Shown: positions 34,598 to 43,164, counted from the first letter of the stretch. The stretch: 64,000 bases of DNA from Pseudomonadota bacterium (GCA_023458595.1 JAEWYT010000152.1:1-64000); one strand, 5' to 3'. Notes: generated by a model not told the origin, from the letters alone. A program made the numbers and translations.

Positions 34598-35362
34598 ATG
34601 GCCACGGCGAAGTCGACCTCCGCGCAGGCGCCCGGGAACGGGGCGAAGCGCGGGAACAGGAAACGGAAGGGCGGCAGGAAACGGCAGCGCGGCCCGCTCG
34701 GGCGGGTCGTGCGGGCGGTGGCGATCGTGCTTGCCGTGCTGATCGCCTTGCCGCTCGTGCTGGTGCCGGTCTACGCGGTCGTGCCGCCGCCGTTCACGAC
34801 GCTCGAGATCTGGACGCGGCTTTCCGGCGTTCCGGTCGAGAAGACGTGGGTGCCGATCGACGAAATCGCGCCTTATCTCGCCCATGCCGTGATCATGTCC
34901 GAGGACGGCCGGTTCTGCGAGCATTCCGGCGTCGACTGGTCGGCGGTGCGCCAGGTGATCGATTCCGACGCCTCGCGCGGGGCGAGCACCATCCCGATGC
35001 AGGTCGCCAAGAACCTGTTCCTGTGGCAGTCGCGCAGCTACGTGCGCAAGGGGCTCGAGGTGCCGCTGGCCTACTACATGGACCTCGTCTGGTCGAAGCG
35101 GCGGATGATCGAGATCTACCTGAACATCGTCGAATGGGGACCCGGCGTGTTCGGGGCGGAGGCCGCCGCGCAGCACTGGTTCAAGGTGCCCGCGTCGAAA
35201 CTGTCCCTGCGTCAGGCGGCGCTGCTGGCGGCCGTCCTGCCCAATCCGATAGACCGGAACCCGGCGAAGCCGGGCCGGGCGACCACCCGGATCGCCGGAA
35301 TCGTCGAGAAACGCGCGAAACAGGCCGGCGACTACGTCAAATGCATCCGGCCGGACAATTGA
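34598..35362 (+). CDS. mtgA: Monofunctional biosynthetic peptidoglycan transglycosylase
   Basis: A 254-residue GT51 glycosyltransferase that polymerises lipid II into glycan strands at the inner membrane. A basic N-terminal tail (residues 15-38) precedes one membrane anchor at about 42-65. The catalytic motif SEDGRFCEHSGVDW includes the first Glu, and GASTIPMQVAKNLFLW plus RMIEIYLNIVEWGPG are the other GT51 motifs. ATG at 34598 is used, with GGAGGGG further upstream; ATG 34574 is an alternative. There is no transpeptidase domain. Confidence 0.92.
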   Translation: MATAKSTSAQAPGNGAKRGNRKRKGGRKRQRGPLGRVVRAVAIVLAVLIALPLVLVPVYAVVPPPFTTLEIWTRLSGVPVEKTWVPIDEIAPYLAHAVIMSEDGRFCEHSGVDWSAVRQVIDSDASRGASTIPMQVAKNLFLWQSRSYVRKGLEVPLAYYMDLVWSKRRMIEIYLNIVEWGPGVFGAEAAAQHWFKVPASKLSLRQAALLAAVLPNPIDRNPAKPGRATTRIAGIVEKRAKQAGDYVKCIRPDN

Positions 35363-35382
35363 GGCCGGCCGTCGATTGCGGA

Positions 35383-35412
35383 CTTCCGTTTTGTGCTGCT
35401 TGGCGCTATAAG
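35383..35412 (+). promoter_or_regulatory. Probable rpmF promoter
   Basis: CTTCCG at 35383-35388 and TATAAG at 35407-35412 are 18 bases apart, within a typical alphaproteobacterial housekeeping arrangement (GCTATAAGCC). It lies 90 bases upstream of rpmF. Confidence 0.5.
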
Positions 35413-35501
35413 CCTGCCGACTTCAGAACTTTCGCCGGGGCTGCCGGGAGCCGATCGCTCCATCGGGCGCCTGCGGCGTTGCCGTTTAAAGGAGAGTCGA
35501 A

Positions 35502-35687
35502 ATGGCCGTACCGAAAAGGAAAACCTCGCCGATGAAGCGCGGTCACCGGCGTTCCGCCGATGCGCTGAAGGCGCCGACCTATGTCGAGGACAAGGAGTCG
35601 GGCGAACTGCGCCGTCCGCATCATGTCGACCTGAAGACCGGCATGTACCGCGGCCGCCAGGTGCTGCAGCCGAAGGAAAGCGACTGA
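35502..35687 (+). CDS. rpmF: 50S ribosomal protein L32
   Basis: A 61-residue ribosomal protein. MAVPKRKTSPMKRGHRRSAD is the diagnostic L32 N-terminus, and the C-terminal half (PHHVDLKTGMYRGRQVL) is the alphaproteobacterial form. It lacks the zinc-binding cysteine pairs found in some L32 proteins. AAAGGAG lies upstream and a strong terminator follows. It is the smallest confidently identified gene in the window. Confidence 0.98.
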   Translation: MAVPKRKTSPMKRGHRRSADALKAPTYVEDKESGELRRPHHVDLKTGMYRGRQVLQPKESD

Positions 35688-35717
35688 TATCGCGCTTTCG
35701 GGCACGAAAGAACGACG

Positions 35718-35742
35718 AGGCCGGCCTTGCGCCGGCCTTTTT
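35718..35742 (+). terminator. Rho-independent terminator of rpmF
   Basis: AGGCCGGC (35718-35725), loop CTTGC, GCCGGCCT (35731-35738), then a T-run to 35742. The stem is a perfect 8 bp, 30 bases after the rpmF stop. Confidence 0.92.
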
Positions 35743-35837
35743 CGTGGCCGAGCGTCGCCGAGGGGTTTGCCCCCGGCACCCCCCGTCTGCAAGATGGCAC
35801 GAAGCACGAACCAATCGATTCGCACCGGAGGCTTGCA

Positions 35838-36242
35838 ATGTACGGCGTCCCGCTGATGATCCTGCCGCTGATCGGCTACAACGTGCTCGAGTTCCTGTTC
35901 GGCGGCGTGGAATGGGAAGCCCCGTTGTTCTCTCTGACCTTGTCGTCCGGGGCGGTGTGGACGGCGACCTCGTCGGACATCTTCGTGCTGGCGACGCTGT
36001 TCTTCCTGTTCGTCGAGATCCTGAAGTCGACCAATACGGGCTCCTCGTCGATCGTCGACCACATCCTCTCGACCATCGTCTTCATCGGCTGCGTCGTGGA
36101 GTTCCTGCTCGTGCCCCGGGCCGCCACCTCGACGTTCTTCCTGATGACGGCGATCTCCTTCGTCGACGTGGTCGCCGGATTCTCGGTGACGATCCGCGGC
36201 GCGCGGCGCGATTTCGCGGTCGGCCCGCACGGGGACGCCTGA
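35838..36242 (+). CDS. Small four-helix membrane protein, function unknown
   Basis: A 134-residue inner-membrane protein with hydrophobic segments at about residues 2-20, 45-62, 73-90 and 95-115. ATG at 35838 has CGGAGG at the right distance; the frame is open upstream into the rpmF terminator, which is not coding. Features such as FVLATLFFLFVEILKSTNTG and SFVDVVAGFSVTIRGARRDF, quoted as FVDVVAGFSVTIRGARR, look conserved, but I cannot link them to a known family. Six bases separate it from the gamma-glutamyltransferase gene, so the two are cotranscribed. Confidence 0.75.
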   Translation: MYGVPLMILPLIGYNVLEFLFGGVEWEAPLFSLTLSSGAVWTATSSDIFVLATLFFLFVEILKSTNTGSSSIVDHILSTIVFIGCVVEFLLVPRAATSTFFLMTAISFVDVVAGFSVTIRGARRDFAVGPHGDA

Positions 36243-36248
36243 GCCCGC

Positions 36249-37841
36249 ATGACCCGTGACTTCCAGTCTCCCGGCCGGTCCGCGGTCTACGCCACCGGCG
36301 GCCTCGTCGCCACGTCCCATCCGCTCTCGTCCGGCGTGGCGCTCGATATCCTGAGGCGCGGCGGAAACGCCGTCGACGCGGCGGTCGCGGCCGCCGCGGT
36401 CCTGCCGCTCGCCGAGCCGCAGATGACCTCGATGGGCGGCGACTGCTTCGCCATCGTCGCCGAGCCGGACGGCACCCTTCACGGACTAAACGGATCGGGT
36501 CGCGCGCCGGCGGCGCTGACGCCCGAAAAGGTCGCCGAGGCGGGGCCGGAGGCGCTCGCCGGCAGCCACGGCTGCTCGGTGACGGTCCCCGGCGCGGTGG
36601 ACGCCTGGGCGCGGCTCATGGAGCGGTTCGGCACGATCGGCCTCGACGGGGCGCTCGGCCCCGCGATCGATCTCGCCGAGCGCGGCGTGCCCGTCGCCCC
36701 GCGCGTCGCCGTCGACTGGGCCGGCGAAGCCGGGCGGCTCGGGCGCGACGCGGGCGGACGCCGGCACTACCTGAAGTCCGACGGAAGCGCGCCGACGGTC
36801 GGCGACGTGATGCGCTATCCCGCGCTGGCGGCGACGTTGCGCAAGGTCGCCGGCGAGGGACCGGCGGGATTCTACACCGGCGCCGTCGCCGAGGATCTGG
36901 TGGCTGCGATCGGCCGCCACGGCGGCTGCATGGCGCTCGACGACCTCGCCACCGTCGAGGGAACCTGGGTCGATCCGGTGCTGTCGCCCTATCGTTCCGT
37001 TTCCGTCGGCGAGCTGCCTCCGAACGGCCAGGGCATCGTCGCGCTGATGATGCTGTCGATCCTGTCGCGGTTCGGGCTTTCCGGGCTCGATCCGGTCGGA
37101 CCGGAGCGGCTGCACCTCGAAATCGAGGCGGCGCGGCTCGCCTATGCCTGCCGCGACCGGTTCGTCTGCGATCCGGCGAACGCGGAATTCCCGGCGTCGA
37201 TGCTGCTGGATTCCGCCTATGTCGACGCGCTCGCCGCCCGCATCCGCCCGGACCGGTGCATGGAGGATCCCGGACCGGTCGATCCGCGCGACACGACCGA
37301 TACGGTCTATCTCTGCGTCGTCGACGGCGCCGGAATGGCCGTTTCCTTCATCAATTCGCTGTTCTACTCCTTCGGCGCGGCGATCGTCGGTGATAAAAGC
37401 GGCGTCGCCCTGCAGAACCGGGCGACCGGCTTCGTGACGACGCCGGGCCATCCGAACGAGGTCGGCCCGCGCAAGCGGCCGATGCACACGCTCATTCCCG
37501 GCCTGCTGATGCGGGACGGCCTGCCGCTCGCCGTGTTCGGGGTGATGGGCGGCCAGTACCAGGCCTGCGGCCACGCCCATGTGACCGGCAACCTGATCGA
37601 TTTCGGCATGGACCCGCAGGCGGCGATCGACACGCCGCGCGTCTTCTTCGAGGGGCCGCTGACAATGCTCGAGACGGGCGTTCCCGACGCGACGGCCGAG
37701 AAGCTCGCCGGCCTCGGGCACCGGATCGGACGGCGCAAGATGCCGCTCGGCGGGGGGCAGATGGTGCTGATCGACCGGGCGCGCGGCGTGCTGATCGGCG
37801 GCTCGGATCCGCGCAAGGACGGCTGCGCCATCGGCTACTGA
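36249..37841 (+). CDS. ggt: Gamma-glutamyltransferase family protein
   Basis: A 530-residue Ntn-hydrolase that would self-cleave to two subunits. The catalytic Thr is Thr349 in RDTTDTVYLCVVD, and the N-terminal GLVATSHPLSSGVALDILRRGGNAVDAAVA, quoted as LRRGGNAVDAAVAAA, and MGGDCFAIV are family signatures. PNGQGIVALMML and GFVTTPGHPNEVGP are in the expected order. There is no signal peptide, so this is a cytoplasmic form (YwrD-like) rather than the periplasmic glutathione-scavenging enzyme. Substrate could be glutathione or another gamma-glutamyl or acyl amide. Confidence 0.88.
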   Translation: MTRDFQSPGRSAVYATGGLVATSHPLSSGVALDILRRGGNAVDAAVAAAAVLPLAEPQMTSMGGDCFAIVAEPDGTLHGLNGSGRAPAALTPEKVAEAGPEALAGSHGCSVTVPGAVDAWARLMERFGTIGLDGALGPAIDLAERGVPVAPRVAVDWAGEAGRLGRDAGGRRHYLKSDGSAPTVGDVMRYPALAATLRKVAGEGPAGFYTGAVAEDLVAAIGRHGGCMALDDLATVEGTWVDPVLSPYRSVSVGELPPNGQGIVALMMLSILSRFGLSGLDPVGPERLHLEIEAARLAYACRDRFVCDPANAEFPASMLLDSAYVDALAARIRPDRCMEDPGPVDPRDTTDTVYLCVVDGAGMAVSFINSLFYSFGAAIVGDKSGVALQNRATGFVTTPGHPNEVGPRKRPMHTLIPGLLMRDGLPLAVFGVMGGQYQACGHAHVTGNLIDFGMDPQAAIDTPRVFFEGPLTMLETGVPDATAEKLAGLGHRIGRRKMPLGGGQMVLIDRARGVLIGGSDPRKDGCAIGY

Positions 37842-37857
37842 GGCGGGGCGCCGGTGC

Positions 37858-38268
37858 TCAGACGCGCCGGTCGCGACTGCTGCGCTCGACCGGCAGCAGC
37901 GTGCCGGTGCTGCGATAGGCGGTGTCGGCGTAGGAGGGCGCGGCGCGGCGCAGGATGCGCGTCTGCGGCACTCCCAGATGCGTCGCGATCAACTGGGCGA
38001 CGAGCGGCGCCTGGGGCCGCGGCGATCCGGCGAAATGTCCGCGATCCGGCGCTTCCCTCCCGCCGGCGGGAACCGGGAGCGGCGAATCGGAGGCCGCCGG
38101 GACCGCCTCCCCGGAGTGCGCACCGCCCTCGCGCGCCCGCATGTCGGCCGGCGCGACCGGCGACACCGTCCCGATTTCGGGCGTTTTCTGCGAGACGGAC
38201 GACAGTGTCGGCGCCATCCAGGCGTTCTCCGTGCCATGCCGGGACCGATAGCGATCCCAGCTCAGCAC
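37858..38268 (-). CDS. Conserved-looking hypothetical protein with C-terminal LGVPQTR motif
   Basis: A 136-residue protein of unknown function. The first 80 residues are low complexity and probably disordered. The C-terminal part, APLVAQLIATHLGVPQTRILRR followed by YADTAYRSTGTL, quoted as LIATHLGVPQTRILRR, resembles the ending of small rhizobial proteins in which a short helix precedes a repeat of arginines. Starts at 38268 or 38217 are possible. It ends 16 bases from the end of the convergent gamma-glutamyltransferase gene. Confidence 0.55.
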   Translation of the reverse strand: MLSWDRYRSRHGTENAWMAPTLSSVSQKTPEIGTVSPVAPADMRAREGGAHSGEAVPAASDSPLPVPAGGREAPDRGHFAGSPRPQAPLVAQLIATHLGVPQTRILRRAAPSYADTAYRSTGTLLPVERSSRDRRV

Positions 38269-38429
38269 GGAGCAAGGAGCGGGCCAAGCGCCAACTGGAC
38301 GTTAACCACACCTTGTCGCGAGACGGTCACAACCAAAGCTGGTTTGTTTGGGAATTTTTAACGTGGCGATAGCATCATATACCGACTAACAACCATGACT
38401 TTCGGTGTTTCGCGGAGGGGATTTCGCGC

Positions 38430-40262
38430 TTGGCGAAGACAACTGGACGTTCCGGCCAGTCGCCAGAAATCCGAGTCGGTCGCGGCGAGCCGGAGTCGCT
38501 CGACCCGAGCGACGTGCTGCCGATCGCGGGGGTCGTGGCCTACGACTGGGACCTCCTCACCGACCGGCTGCGCTGGAGCGCGAAGGCGGCGGAGCTGCTC
38601 AGGGTCGCGCCGGAGGCGATCAGTTCCGGCCGCGCCTACGCCCGCCTGATCGACCCGAAGGGGCCACCCGGCCGCTACGACACGGTGACCGAGACCGGCC
38701 AGCGCGACGAAGGCGACGGCGTCAACTATCACGTCGAGTACCGGTTCCTGACCGGCGATACCGACGAGCCGGAGCTGTGGATCGAGGACAACGGGCGCTG
38801 GTACGCCGGCCCCGACGGGAGCCCGTCGCGCGCGCGCGGCGTCATTCGCGCCATCAACGAGCGGCGGGCCCGCGACGAGCGGCTGATCTACCGCAGCGAT
38901 CACGACGACCTGACCGGCGGTCTCAACCGTCCGCGGCTCATAGAGGAGCTCGGCGCGGCGATCGAGGCCGCCGACCGCTACCAGTCGAGCGCGTCGTTCG
39001 CGGTGGTCGCCGTGGACAACCTCGCCGTCCTCAACGACGCCTACGGGTTCGACGTCGCCGACGAGGTGATCGCCGGCGTCGCCAAGCGCATCCGCCGCGA
39101 GATGCGCGCCGACGACTGCATCGGCCGCCTGTCGGGCAACAAGCTCGGCATCGTGCTCAACGCCTGCACCGAATCCGACCTGCGCGTGGCCGTCGAGCGG
39201 TTCTCGCGCGCGGTCGGCGCCGGACCGATCTCGACCGGCACCGGCTCGGTCGCCGTCACCGTCTCGGTCGGCGGCGTGGTGATGCCGCGGCACGGGCGCA
39301 ATGCCAACGAGGCGCTGATGCACGCGCAGGAAGCGCTCGACGAGGCGCGGCTGCGCGGCTGCGCGGGGATCGTGGTCTACGAGCCGTCCCCGCAGCGCGA
39401 CGCCACCCGCAAGCAGAACGTGCAGGTCGCAGCCCAGATCGTCGCGGCGCTCAACGAGGGCCGGATCGGCCTGGTGCTGCAGCCGGTGATCGGCGTCGGC
39501 GACCGCGCGCCGGTCTTCCACGAGGCGCTGTGCCGGATAAATCTCGACGACGGCTCGCAGATCGCCGCCGGCGAATTCATCGAGACCGCAGAACGGCTCG
39601 GCATCGTGCGCCTGCTGGACCACCGCACCCTGGACCTCGCGGTCGCCAAGCTCGTCCGCGACCCGGATCTTGCCCTGTCGATCAACGTGTCGACGGTGAG
39701 CGCCTACGACGGCAGCTGGTTCGGCCGGCTCACCGCCCATCTGCGCCGCCATCCGCAGGTCGCCGGACGGCTGATCGTCGAGATCACCGAGACCATGGCG
39801 ATCCGGGACATGAAGCGGGCGGTGGAGTTCGTCCGCTCGGTCCGCGATCTCGGCTGCCGCGTCGCCATCGACGATTTCGGCGCCGGGCACACTTCCTTCC
39901 GGAACCTGCGATCGCTCGGCGCGGACATCGTCAAGATCGACGGCGCCTTCATCGAGCGGATCTCCGACAACGAGGACGACCAGTTCTTCGTCGCCACGCT
40001 CGTGTCGCTGGCGCGGCGCATCGGCCTCGAGACGGTCGCGGAGAAGGTCGCCAAGGAATCCGACGCCCGGATCCTCAAGACGCTCGGCGTCGACTATCTG
40101 CAGGGACACCTGTTCGCCGATGTCGAGGAGGTGGTCGCCCCCTCCGACACGCCGGACGCGGACGGAGCGCCCGGGGATGTCGAGCCCGGAGACGTCGGGC
40201 CCGGGGATGTCGCACCCGGGGATGTAGGACCGCGGGACGCCAAGTCGGCCGCCGCGGGATAG
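38430..40262 (+). CDS. PAS-(degenerate GGDEF)-EAL protein, probable cyclic-di-GMP phosphodiesterase
   Basis: A 610-residue soluble protein. A PAS-like domain covers about 30-145 (VVAYDWDLLTDRLRWS). The GGDEF domain at about 155-320 has SGNKL at residues 235-239 instead of GGDEF, so it cannot make cyclic-di-GMP. The EAL domain at about 330-570 keeps HEALCRI, NVSTVS, EITET, IDDFGAGHTSF, VKIDGAF and QGHLF, so hydrolysis is likely. The C-terminal tail has four GDVxP repeats. The TTG start at 38430 follows GGAGGGG by ten bases. It converges on phaR, suggesting a link between second-messenger level and storage metabolism (inference). Confidence 0.85.
   Translation: MAKTTGRSGQSPEIRVGRGEPESLDPSDVLPIAGVVAYDWDLLTDRLRWSAKAAELLRVAPEAISSGRAYARLIDPKGPPGRYDTVTETGQRDEGDGVNYHVEYRFLTGDTDEPELWIEDNGRWYAGPDGSPSRARGVIRAINERRARDERLIYRSDHDDLTGGLNRPRLIEELGAAIEAADRYQSSASFAVVAVDNLAVLNDAYGFDVADEVIAGVAKRIRREMRADDCIGRLSGNKLGIVLNACTESDLRVAVERFSRAVGAGPISTGTGSVAVTVSVGGVVMPRHGRNANEALMHAQEALDEARLRGCAGIVVYEPSPQRDATRKQNVQVAAQIVAALNEGRIGLVLQPVIGVGDRAPVFHEALCRINLDDGSQIAAGEFIETAERLGIVRLLDHRTLDLAVAKLVRDPDLALSINVSTVSAYDGSWFGRLTAHLRRHPQVAGRLIVEITETMAIRDMKRAVEFVRSVRDLGCRVAIDDFGAGHTSFRNLRSLGADIVKIDGAFIERISDNEDDQFFVATLVSLARRIGLETVAEKVAKESDARILKTLGVDYLQGHLFADVEEVVAPSDTPDADGAPGDVEPGDVGPGDVAPGDVGPRDAKSAAAG
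40173..40232 (+). repeat. 15-bp tandem repeat encoding GDVxP units
   Basis: Four units of about 15 bases (GGGGATGTCGAGCCC and variants) lie at 40173, 40188, 40203 and 40218. They encode G-D-V-E-P, G-D-V-G-P, G-D-V-A-P and G-D-V-G-P. A decayed fifth unit follows. They form the acidic tail of the EAL protein. Confidence 0.85.
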
Positions 40263-40278
40263 GCGCCGTCCCGCGCCT
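40261..40278. terminator. Shared hairpin between the EAL gene and phaR
   Basis: AGGCGC (40261-40266), loop CGTCCC, GCGCCT (40273-40278) forms a perfect 6-bp stem that overlaps both stop codons of the convergent genes. There is no T-run. Confidence 0.4.
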
Positions 40279-40877
40279 CAGCGCTTGCGGGAAATCCTGT
40301 CGAGACGCTCCTGGACGTCCGAAAGCTGCTTCTTCAGCGACTCGATCTCGGGATCGGCGCCGCCCGTCTTCTGCGGCTCGGCGGGCTTGCGGTTCTCGCC
40401 GCCTTCCTCCCCCGCCTCCTGGCCGAAGGGCGAGAACATGCGCATCGCCCGCTCGAACATCTGAATGTTGCGGCGGGCCTGGTCCTCCATCGCGCCGATC
40501 GCGGTGGCGCCGAACGTCTTGGCCATCTGCTCGCGGAATTTTTCCTGTTCCCGGGTCAGCGAGCTCATCGAGAAGTCGAGATAGCTCGGCACCAGGTTCT
40601 GCATGCTGTCGCCGTAGAAACGGATCAGCTGGCGCAGGAAATTGATGGGCAGGAGGTTCGGCCCCCGGCTTTCCTGCTCGAAGATGATCTGGGTCAGCAC
40701 CGACCGGGTGATGTCCTCGCCGGTCTTGGCGTCGATGACGACGAAATCGTCCTCCGACTTCACCATCTCGGCGAGGTCGTCCAGCGTCACGTAGGTGCTG
40801 GTTCCGGTATTGTAGAGCCGCCTGTTGGCGTACTTCTTGATGACCGTCGGTTGTTTTTCGCTGTTCATCGCAGTCAT
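40278..40877 (-). CDS. phaR: Polyhydroxyalkanoate synthesis repressor PhaR
   Basis: A 199-residue regulator that binds DNA and polyhydroxybutyrate granules. TVIKKYANRRLYNTGTSTYVTLDDLAEMV, quoted as IKKYANRRLYNTGTSTYVTL, is the diagnostic DNA-binding N-terminus. RSVLTQIIFEQESRGPNLLP and FLRQLIRFYGDSMQ are the granule-binding region. A C-terminal coiled coil (DPEIESLKKQLSDVQERLD) ends the protein. ATG at 40877 has GAGGCGG upstream; the open frame beyond is promoter DNA. PhaR represses phasin and synthesis genes until granules titrate it. It is divergent from phaAB, and a likely operator lies between them. Confidence 0.95.
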   Translation of the reverse strand: MTAMNSEKQPTVIKKYANRRLYNTGTSTYVTLDDLAEMVKSEDDFVVIDAKTGEDITRSVLTQIIFEQESRGPNLLPINFLRQLIRFYGDSMQNLVPSYLDFSMSSLTREQEKFREQMAKTFGATAIGAMEDQARRNIQMFERAMRMFSPFGQEAGEEGGENRKPAEPQKTGGADPEIESLKKQLSDVQERLDRISRKR

Positions 40878-40994
40878 TGCCGCCTCGAACGGCGCCCCCC
40901 GAAATACTCTCTTCGCAGCCACGATAGGAAGTTTTGGCCCGGCGGGCCACCGTTTTTCGGCAGGCGGCTGCAAGTCGAATTGACTCCGCGCACC

Positions 40995-41008
40995 GCAATG
41001 CAGCAAAC
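40995..41008. promoter_or_regulatory. Candidate PhaR operator between phaR and phaA
   Basis: GCAATGCAGCAAAC at 40995-41008 matches the two copies found upstream of bdhA (consensus GCARTGCAGCRAA). On the minus strand it includes TTGCTG, which can be the phaR -35 with TCAATT 17 bases on, so it could mediate autoregulation. A TATAAT lies at 41048-41053 on the plus strand, suitable as the phaA -10. Confidence 0.5.
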
Positions 41009-41146
41009 AGGATGCGACGCGGCGGTCCCACCGTCGCAATCGCGCTATATAATCGTTCTATGCGCGGGTTCCGGCGGTGCCGGGATCGCCGAAAGGTGCC
41101 GAACGTGAGCCCGGCAACGGTTGCCGGAACAGGAGGTCTTCATCCA

Positions 41147-42322
41147 ATGAGTGCCGAAATCGTCATCGCCAGCGCCGCCCGCACGCCGGTCGGCTCGTTC
41201 AACGGTTCCCTGTCGTCCGTACCGGCGTCCTATCTCGGTACGGTCGCCATAAAGGCCGCGCTCGAGCGCGCCGGCGTCGCGCCGGAAGACGTCGGCGAAG
41301 TGATCATGGGCCAGATCCTGACGGCAGCCGCCGGCCAGAACCCGGCCCGGCAGGCCTCGATCGGCGCCGGCATCCCGGTCGAGACGCCGGCCTGGGGCAT
41401 GAACCAGCTCTGCGGCTCGGGCCTGCGCGCCGTGGCGCTGGGCATGCAGCAGGTCTCCGACGGCTCGGCCGCAATCGTCGTCGCCGGCGGCCAGGAGTCG
41501 ATGAGCCAGGCCCCGCATGCCGAGCATCTGCGCACCGGCGTGAAGATGGGCGACTACAAGATGATCGACACCATGATCAAGGACGGCCTGTGGGACGCCT
41601 TCAACGGCTATCACATGGGCAATACCGCCGAGAACGTCGCCAAGCAGTGGCAGATCACCCGCGACCAGCAGGACAAGTTCGCCGTCGCCTCGCAGAACAA
41701 GGCCGAGGCCGCCCGGAAGGCCGGCAAGTTCAAGGACGAGATCGTCCCGGTCACGATCGCCGGACGCAAGGGCGACGTGGTCGTCTCCGAGGACGAGTAC
41801 ATCCGCGAGGGGGTGACGCTGGACTCCATCTCCGGCATGCGTCCCGCCTTCGAGAAGGACGGCACGGTGACGGCGGCCAACGCCAGCGGCATCAACGACG
41901 GCGCCGCCGCGGTGGTGCTGATGACCGCCGAGGAAGCCGGGAAGCGCGGCATCACGCCGCTCGCCAAGATCGTCTCCTGGGCGAGCGTCGGCGTCGACCC
42001 GTCGATCATGGGCTCCGGCCCGATCCCGGCGAGCCGCAAGGCGCTGGAGCTCGCCGGCTGGAAGATCGAGGATCTCGATCTGGTCGAGGCCAACGAGGCC
42101 TTCGCCGCGCAGGCCTGCGCGGTCAACAAGGATCTCGGCTGGAATCCGGAGATCGTCAACGTCAACGGCGGCGCGATCGCCATCGGCCATCCGATCGGCG
42201 CGTCGGGCGCGCGCGTGCTGACGACCCTGCTCTACGAGATGCAGAAGCGCGACGCCAAGAAGGGCCTCGCCACGCTGTGCATCGGCGGCGGCATGGGCGT
42301 CGCCATGTGCGTCGAGCGCTGA
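41147..42322 (+). CDS. phaA: Acetyl-CoA acetyltransferase (beta-ketothiolase)
   Basis: A 391-residue biosynthetic thiolase that joins two acetyl-CoA to acetoacetyl-CoA, the first step of polyhydroxybutyrate synthesis. Nucleophile Cys89 is in MNQLCGSGLRAV. The late NVNGGAIAIGHPIGASG and LCIGGGMGVAM hold the catalytic His and second Cys. AGGAGG precedes ATG at 41147 with a ten-base gap; the frame is open upstream but has no homology. phaB follows after 119 bases and phaR lies divergently, so this is the standard alphaproteobacterial pha locus. The phaC synthase is not in the window. Confidence 0.95.
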   Translation: MSAEIVIASAARTPVGSFNGSLSSVPASYLGTVAIKAALERAGVAPEDVGEVIMGQILTAAAGQNPARQASIGAGIPVETPAWGMNQLCGSGLRAVALGMQQVSDGSAAIVVAGGQESMSQAPHAEHLRTGVKMGDYKMIDTMIKDGLWDAFNGYHMGNTAENVAKQWQITRDQQDKFAVASQNKAEAARKAGKFKDEIVPVTIAGRKGDVVVSEDEYIREGVTLDSISGMRPAFEKDGTVTAANASGINDGAAAVVLMTAEEAGKRGITPLAKIVSWASVGVDPSIMGSGPIPASRKALELAGWKIEDLDLVEANEAFAAQACAVNKDLGWNPEIVNVNGGAIAIGHPIGASGARVLTTLLYEMQKRDAKKGLATLCIGGGMGVAMCVER

Positions 42323-42366
42323 GGCGCGAGCGAAGAAGGTCTGGCGCCGAGGCGCGGGCAAAGAAG
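42321..42366 (+). repeat. Imperfect 18-bp direct repeat after phaA
   Basis: GAGGCGCGAGCGAAGAAG (42321-42338) is repeated as GAGGCGCGGGCAAAGAAG (42349-42366), 28 bases apart with two differences. The first copy overlaps the phaA stop codon. It may be a tandem duplication of the gene end. Confidence 0.7.
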
Positions 42367-42441
42367 ACTGAGGCGACGCGGGGCCCGGGCCCATGGCCGA
42401 ACCGGGGGCCTCGCGGGAAACGGCAAAGGGAGGGAACTGCA

Positions 42442-43164
42442 GTGGGACGAGTTGCACTGGTCACCGGAGGAACGCGCGGCATCGGCGAGGCGATCTGCAA
42501 GGGCCTCAAGGACGCGGGCTATGCCGTCGCGGCGAACTACGCCGGCAACGACGAGGCCGCCGACAGGTTCAAGGAGGCGACCGGCATCCCGGTCTACAAG
42601 TGGGACGTCTCCGACTTCGCGGCCTGCACGGCCGGTATCGCGAAGGTCGAGGCCGATCTCGGCCCGATCGAGGTCCTGGTGAACAATGCCGGCATCACCC
42701 GCGACACCATGCTGCACAAGATGACCGTGGAGCAGTGGAAGGCGGTGATCGACACCAATCTCGGCTCGCTGTTCAACATGTGCCGCAACGTGATCGAGGG
42801 CATGCGCGAGCGCGGCTTCGGGCGCATCGTCAACATCTCGTCGATCAACGGCCAGAAGGGCCAGATGGGCCAGACCAACTACTCCGCGGCCAAGGCCGGC
42901 GACATCGGCTTCACCAAGGCGCTCGCCCAGGAAAATGCGCGCAAGGGCATCACCGTCAACGCGATCTGCCCGGGCTATATCGGCACCGACATGGTGCGCG
43001 CGGTGCCCGAGAAGGTGCTGGAGACGATCGTCGCGGGCATCCCCGTCGGCCGCCTCGGCGAGCCGGAGGAGATCGCCCGCTGCGTCGTCTTCCTGTCGTC
43101 CGACGACGCCGGCTTCATCACCGGCTCGACGCTGACCGCGAACGGCGGCCAGTACATGGCCTAG
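42442..43164 (+). CDS. phaB: Acetoacetyl-CoA reductase
   Basis: A 240-residue NADPH-dependent short-chain reductase making D-3-hydroxybutyryl-CoA from acetoacetyl-CoA. The nucleotide motif is TGGTRGIGEAI. The catalytic residues Ser134, Tyr147 and Lys151 sit in NISSINGQKGQ and TNYSAAKAG. VNNAGITRD and GYIGTDMVRAVPE, with DTNLGSLFNM, are PhaB landmarks that separate it from FabG. The GTG start at 42442 follows AAAGGGAGGG. It is the second gene of the pha operon and ends at a strong hairpin terminator. Confidence 0.94.
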   Translation: MGRVALVTGGTRGIGEAICKGLKDAGYAVAANYAGNDEAADRFKEATGIPVYKWDVSDFAACTAGIAKVEADLGPIEVLVNNAGITRDTMLHKMTVEQWKAVIDTNLGSLFNMCRNVIEGMRERGFGRIVNISSINGQKGQMGQTNYSAAKAGDIGFTKALAQENARKGITVNAICPGYIGTDMVRAVPEKVLETIVAGIPVGRLGEPEEIARCVVFLSSDDAGFITGSTLTANGGQYMA

